From Amoebophrya sp. A120 (taxonomy: Eukaryota; Sar; Dinophyceae; Syndiniales; Amoebophryaceae): a DNA stretch of 64,000 bases. A model generated the notes under the pieces. That model did no database searches. It was not told the DNA's origin and saw only the letters and a list, made by a program, of their open reading frames with translations. The stretch spans positions 1,984,001-2,048,000 of the forward strand of contig CAJINV010000008.1 in NCBI GenBank assembly GCA_905178155.1. The letters run 5' to 3'. The translations under genes were made by a program, and so were the position numbers. Below, one piece after another: positions 61,201 through 64,000 of the stretch (positions within the stretch are counted from its first letter, which is position 1; every line of letters begins with the position of its first letter).

Positions 61201-63044
61201 TAGTGGACGGTGGTCTCTGCCAAGACATGGAGAGCTGCGCGAAATGCTGTCACTGGGGCGGCTGCTTCAACTTGAGTGGCGACCGTGCGCAGGGAAGCGG
61301 GGCCAATCTGGTGGAGATGCTCGTGTCTTCGATGGGGGATGCTGACGCCTTGAAGCAACGCGACAGGTTTTCGTTGGAGGATCTCGTGCTGCAGACTTAT
61401 GAAAACTTCGAAAACCGCATGCAGAGGCAGACTTCCGAAACGAGAAGGAACATGTTTGGCAACAAGACCGAGGAGACCGGTTATCCTGCAGAAAAACGCA
61501 CCCACACCAGAGACAGAGTTGTATATTGTATATATGTATGTATGCCACCCAGAATAAATATCTCTCACGCGGCGGTCCCATGAGTGGCATTGTGTAGCCG
61601 TTTTTGGATGGAAGCCACTTCTTGTGCTGTGTATAAAAATCAGCAGAGAGTGGAAGAACAAGTCGATCCGCCGTGCTGCGGCTTTTACTAGCTAGGCACG
61701 ACTGCCTCATCTCCAAACTTGTCATGCGGAGCTCGCGGAACCTCTGGACTTTTCTAATAAACCTTATATCTTGCCTAAGGGATCGTGGGTGCGTTGTTTT
61801 TACACAGGACACCGTTGGAGACCAGTGTTGCGACACTTGCTGTGAATGGATCGGCCGGCCGCGTGCTCGTATTGCCAATCCGCAGGAACTGCACACGATG
61901 GACATGCCGCTAAGTCACGGAAGTTTGCGCAGTCGCAGGCTAGAGCCACACGCCGAGGCGTGTGCCAGATGTGATCAGTGTTGGGCGCACTGCTGGGGCA
62001 AGACGTGCTGCCGGGACATTGTCGGCAACTGCTGCTTCCGCAATTGTCCGGGACAGGTACTGGACGGCTGCGTCGGTTGCGCTTCAACGGCGTGCAACGC
62101 GACCCGTACCGGGTACCGAGCGGCCCGTTCTTGGGCCGGCCGGGGGCCCTGCATCCGCGGGTCCGGCGCTTTGGGTTGCCGTCTGTGTGATAGTGCTGGC
62201 AGAGCCGGGTTGCATTTCTGCGAGCAAGGAGTTTTCTCCGTGCTCGGGGCCCTGGCGTACATCACGGGCGTGGGTGTCACCTACGCTGGGCAGTCATGCG
62301 AGCTCATGGGGAGGGGGGCCGGGTACTGCTGCTGCAACGTCTGCAGGCAGGCGCAATTGATTGGACAAGGCTGTGTGCGGGCGGGTGCGTGCGTTGGCAA
62401 GGAGTGTGTGAAGTGCGGCGTCTCGGCAGGCAGGACGGCCACGGCCGTCGCGGTCGGCGGATCCAGTGCCCCGCCCTATCAACTGCAAAAATGTGTGGGT
62501 CTGGAAGATTGCCAGGTTTGTCATGCATATTTTGAATGACCCATGATGTCTGTGATGCATGCCCTATCATCACAGATTTTAAGAACAATTTGTGATGCCT
62601 CTACCGCATGAGAAATGCCCTCTCCGCGTAGCACAAACTGGAGCCCTCCTGCTGGTCATGCAACACAAATTTTTTTAGAATCCAGAGACAGCATTACTTC
62701 CAGACCCAGACATATTTGCAATGCATACGCCCCAACAGCAGACCATGAACGACGGTGGCGCGCAAGCGACATCAGGGGCGCCCTCGCAGCAGACCGACGA
62801 TTGGGGACTTCGGCCGGACGAACAGCCCGGCTGTTGGCCCTGCGTATGGAGTTCTCGCCACATCGAATGGACGGGGCGACCGAGCACGCCGGCAGCCGAG
62901 GCGCCAAACGGCTCGGCCGTCGTTTCGGGACTGAAGGAATGTGGACGAAAATGGTGCCCGGCCGGAGTTCTCGGAAGCTGTTGCTGTCCTGCCGTCGCTT
63001 GTTCGGCCGCGGTTCTTGCTGATGGTTCCAACCTATCCTATTGA
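58236..63044 (+). CDS. U-box protein with long Cys-rich C-terminal region
   Basis: Seven exons: 58236-58569, 58996-59242, 59451-59801, 60260-60591, 60925-61481, 61817-62476, 62733-63044; 2,793 nt, 930 aa; all six introns read as introners. The N-terminal YCPITLDLIKDPVV is the first strand of a U-box, the E2-binding fold of some ubiquitin ligases, and HRYVFERAAIQRVI with HPLNREHL looks like a second U-box half. Two local models exist for 58387-58569; one uses a 31-nt GT-AG intron (58387-58417) and gives GHDREFASLERVL, a better U-box. The C-terminal 430 residues hold dozens of Cys in CC, CxxC and CCC groups and one hydrophobic stretch (VFSVLGALAYITGVGV). The 59801-60260 junction is the weakest. 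No known architecture matches; it could be two genes. Confidence 0.55.
58570..58990. mobile_element. Introner element C4, with assembly duplication
   Basis: 421 bp as given, 282 bp once the repeated segment and N are removed. Inverted orientation relative to C2 and C3. TSD AAACA against AAACG. Excision joins LRPN to IRQVQ in frame. Confidence 0.85.
58705..58981. repeat. 138-bp exact direct repeat around a single N
   Basis: 58705-58842 and 58844-58981 are identical and separated only by N at 58843. This looks like two contig ends that overlap and were joined without merging. Confidence 0.9.
59243..59445. mobile_element. Introner element B4, diverged
   Basis: 203 bp. Left end GAGGAAAAATTCTGCCTCCC, right end GTATGGGAGTGGGATTTTTT. 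Perfect TSD CACGA (59238-59242, 59446-59450). Excision joins GANEHE to RAANGQE in frame. Confidence 0.85.
59802..60254. mobile_element. Candidate introner A11
   Basis: 453 bp. Left TATGCATCGCAAATG and right TTTGCGCGTGATA are weakly inverted. Flanks AAAGC and CAGAC do not match well. Excision joins LREKA to QLLLEN in frame, the main support. Confidence 0.45.
60592..60919. mobile_element. Introner element A7, subfamily
   Basis: 328 bp. Inverted ends share TCGATCTGGTGGGT and ACCCACCAGATCGA. TSD GGTGG against AGTGG. Excision joins TMSV to GTGTKTWW in frame. Confidence 0.88.
61482..61811. mobile_element. Introner element C5, diverged
   Basis: 330 bp. Left TATCCTGCAGAAAAACGCAC, right GTGCGTTGTTTTTACACAGG. 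TSD CCGGT against CCGTT. Excision joins TEETG to GDQCCD in frame. Confidence 0.88.
62477..62727. mobile_element. Introner element A8
   Basis: 251 bp. Ends AAAAATGTGTGGGTCTGGAA and TTCCAGACCCAGACATATTT. Perfect TSD CGCCC (62472-62476, 62728-62732). Excision joins SSAPP to QQQTMN in frame. Confidence 0.95.
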
Positions 63045-63360
63045 AAATTGCTTTCGCGCCCTCGTCCTCCCCCAAGAAGAAGACAAGTTTATTTCACTTC
63101 GTATGTAATCGAAGATGATCGATGTTGTTCTCGGATTATAATATCTAGGCTGTCGAGCTGGTGTTGACAGGCCATTTTTTGAAACTGCGACACGGGAGGT
63201 AAGTACTTCGCTCTCGCTCACATTGCGTAGGAGTGACAGCTTGTATACTTACTCCAGAGGGCAACATCATGCAGGACATACAGCTGCAAGGACTTTATTT
63301 TCCAATCCTCGAGAACAGCGGCTGTTACGTGTTGCAGTTACTAAATCTGCTTGCCATGCG
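63045..63360. other. Intergenic, no gene seen
   Basis: Short spacer before the last gene. Confidence 0.5.
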
Positions 63361-63716
63361 ATGAATATCTTCAAAGTGTTTTTTCCAGTGGGTGGTGGCC
63401 GGGGGATGCGCCTTTCTTTTCGATACACCCTTGCTCTACGCATCGGAAACGGGGCGATGGCCTTCGCCGGGACGAGCCTGCTTGTGCTGCTGAAAGGGCT
63501 TCTTGGTCTGGTAGACGTGATGTCCAGGATCTTGTGGCCGCTGACGAAGTTTGCCAAACTGCTGCTAACTGCTCTCTGGGTGGTCATCGAATTATTTGTG
63601 GAGCTTATCAAGGACGGCGGACGTGGACTCGTGTCCATTTTGACGAAGGCGTACGCCGTACTGTTGAAGGGCTTCGTCTTTGCCTGGAATTATCTCGCCG
63701 CTCCTGCCGCACAGTT
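63361..63716 (+). CDS. Hydrophobic protein, 3' end off window
   Basis: First exon of an unknown gene, 118 codons from ATG 63361 (MNIFKVFFPVGGGRG), entering an introner at 63717. Three hydrophobic stretches lie at about residues 30-57, 61-82 and 94-115, with short basic loops, so a membrane protein or amphipathic helices are likely. The frame is open upstream of this ATG to 63223. No family recognised. Confidence 0.5.
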
Positions 63717-64000
63717 TATGCATTGCAAATATGTCTGGGTCTGGGACGAGAGCAGGGCGCGACTTGGACCGTCGCATTCACATGTTCCTGAATTCTGTAA
63801 TGCATGCTGGGGAACGGGCGCACCGCAGCCGCAGGAGCACTGCTTCTGCTTCTGTGTCTCTGTCGTGACGCAAAATCGCAGTTTTTATTCATTTATCATG
63901 CGCGTTATTTAGATTTACCGAGCGATTGCTTGAAAAAAAATTGTCATGCGTAGGCACGTGGTACGGCAGTCAGTTTTTTATCCAGGTGTGAGGGGAACGA
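63717..64000. mobile_element. Introner element A9, right end off window
   Basis: Left end TATGCATTGCAAATATGTCT followed by GGGTCTGG. Left flank CAGTT would be the TSD. No complementary end is found before the window stops. Confidence 0.75.

Overview
This is nuclear DNA from a eukaryote. Genes are spliced, housekeeping proteins are eukaryotic (cytosolic CCT delta, the exon-junction protein Y14, a dynamin-family GTPase, an ER-retained MINPP phosphatase), and several genes encode Cys-rich, probably secreted proteins I cannot assign. The strongest lineage clue is the introns. About half of those I could resolve by hand are short (about 130-450 bp) mobile elements with terminal inverted repeats (TIRs) and 5-bp target-site duplications (TSDs), and their splice junctions are not GT-AG. 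Introner elements with non-canonical introns are known from the parasitic syndinian dinoflagellate Amoebophrya, so an Amoebophrya-like alveolate is the most likely source. That assignment is inference; no rRNA or spliced-leader gene was seen.

Layout. From 1 to about 17.0 kb every gene is on the minus strand: an ABHD17-like serine hydrolase (runs off the left edge), cytosolic alanyl-tRNA synthetase, a long low-complexity protein with the same small domain at both ends, a four-TM protein, and a MINPP1-like phosphatase ending in KDEL. From 17.0 to 20.1 kb lies a divergent strand-switch region with no gene and odd composition (GC-rich, then G-runs, then AT-rich). From 20.1 kb to the right edge every gene is on the plus strand: a second histidine phosphatase, a DIX-domain protein, two tandem Cys-rich paralogs, a papain-family protein with Ser at the catalytic Cys position, a GC-rich gene-free block (30.2-32.6 kb), a secreted Ala-rich coiled protein, a dynamin-like GTPase, Y14, an SGNH hydrolase, CCT4, a duplicated CCT4 3' flank, a fatty-acid-hydroxylase-family enzyme, then lineage-specific genes including a U-box plus Cys-rich protein.

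The introner elements are the most notable content. I list 27 (25 plus two weak candidates). Most begin TAT and end ATA and sit between 5-bp direct repeats. Removing the element plus one repeat copy restores the reading frame in every well-resolved case: AlaRS 1,028 aa, MINPP 708 aa, dynamin 760 aa, hydroxylase 401 aa, secreted coil 606 aa, U-box/Cys-rich 930 aa. At least five TIR families share internal short motifs (TTTGTGATGC, GCATGACAAG). CCT4 and Y14, by contrast, have only GT-AG introns. Exon ends were placed by hand from splice motifs, frame and family knowledge; no transcript data or database search was available.
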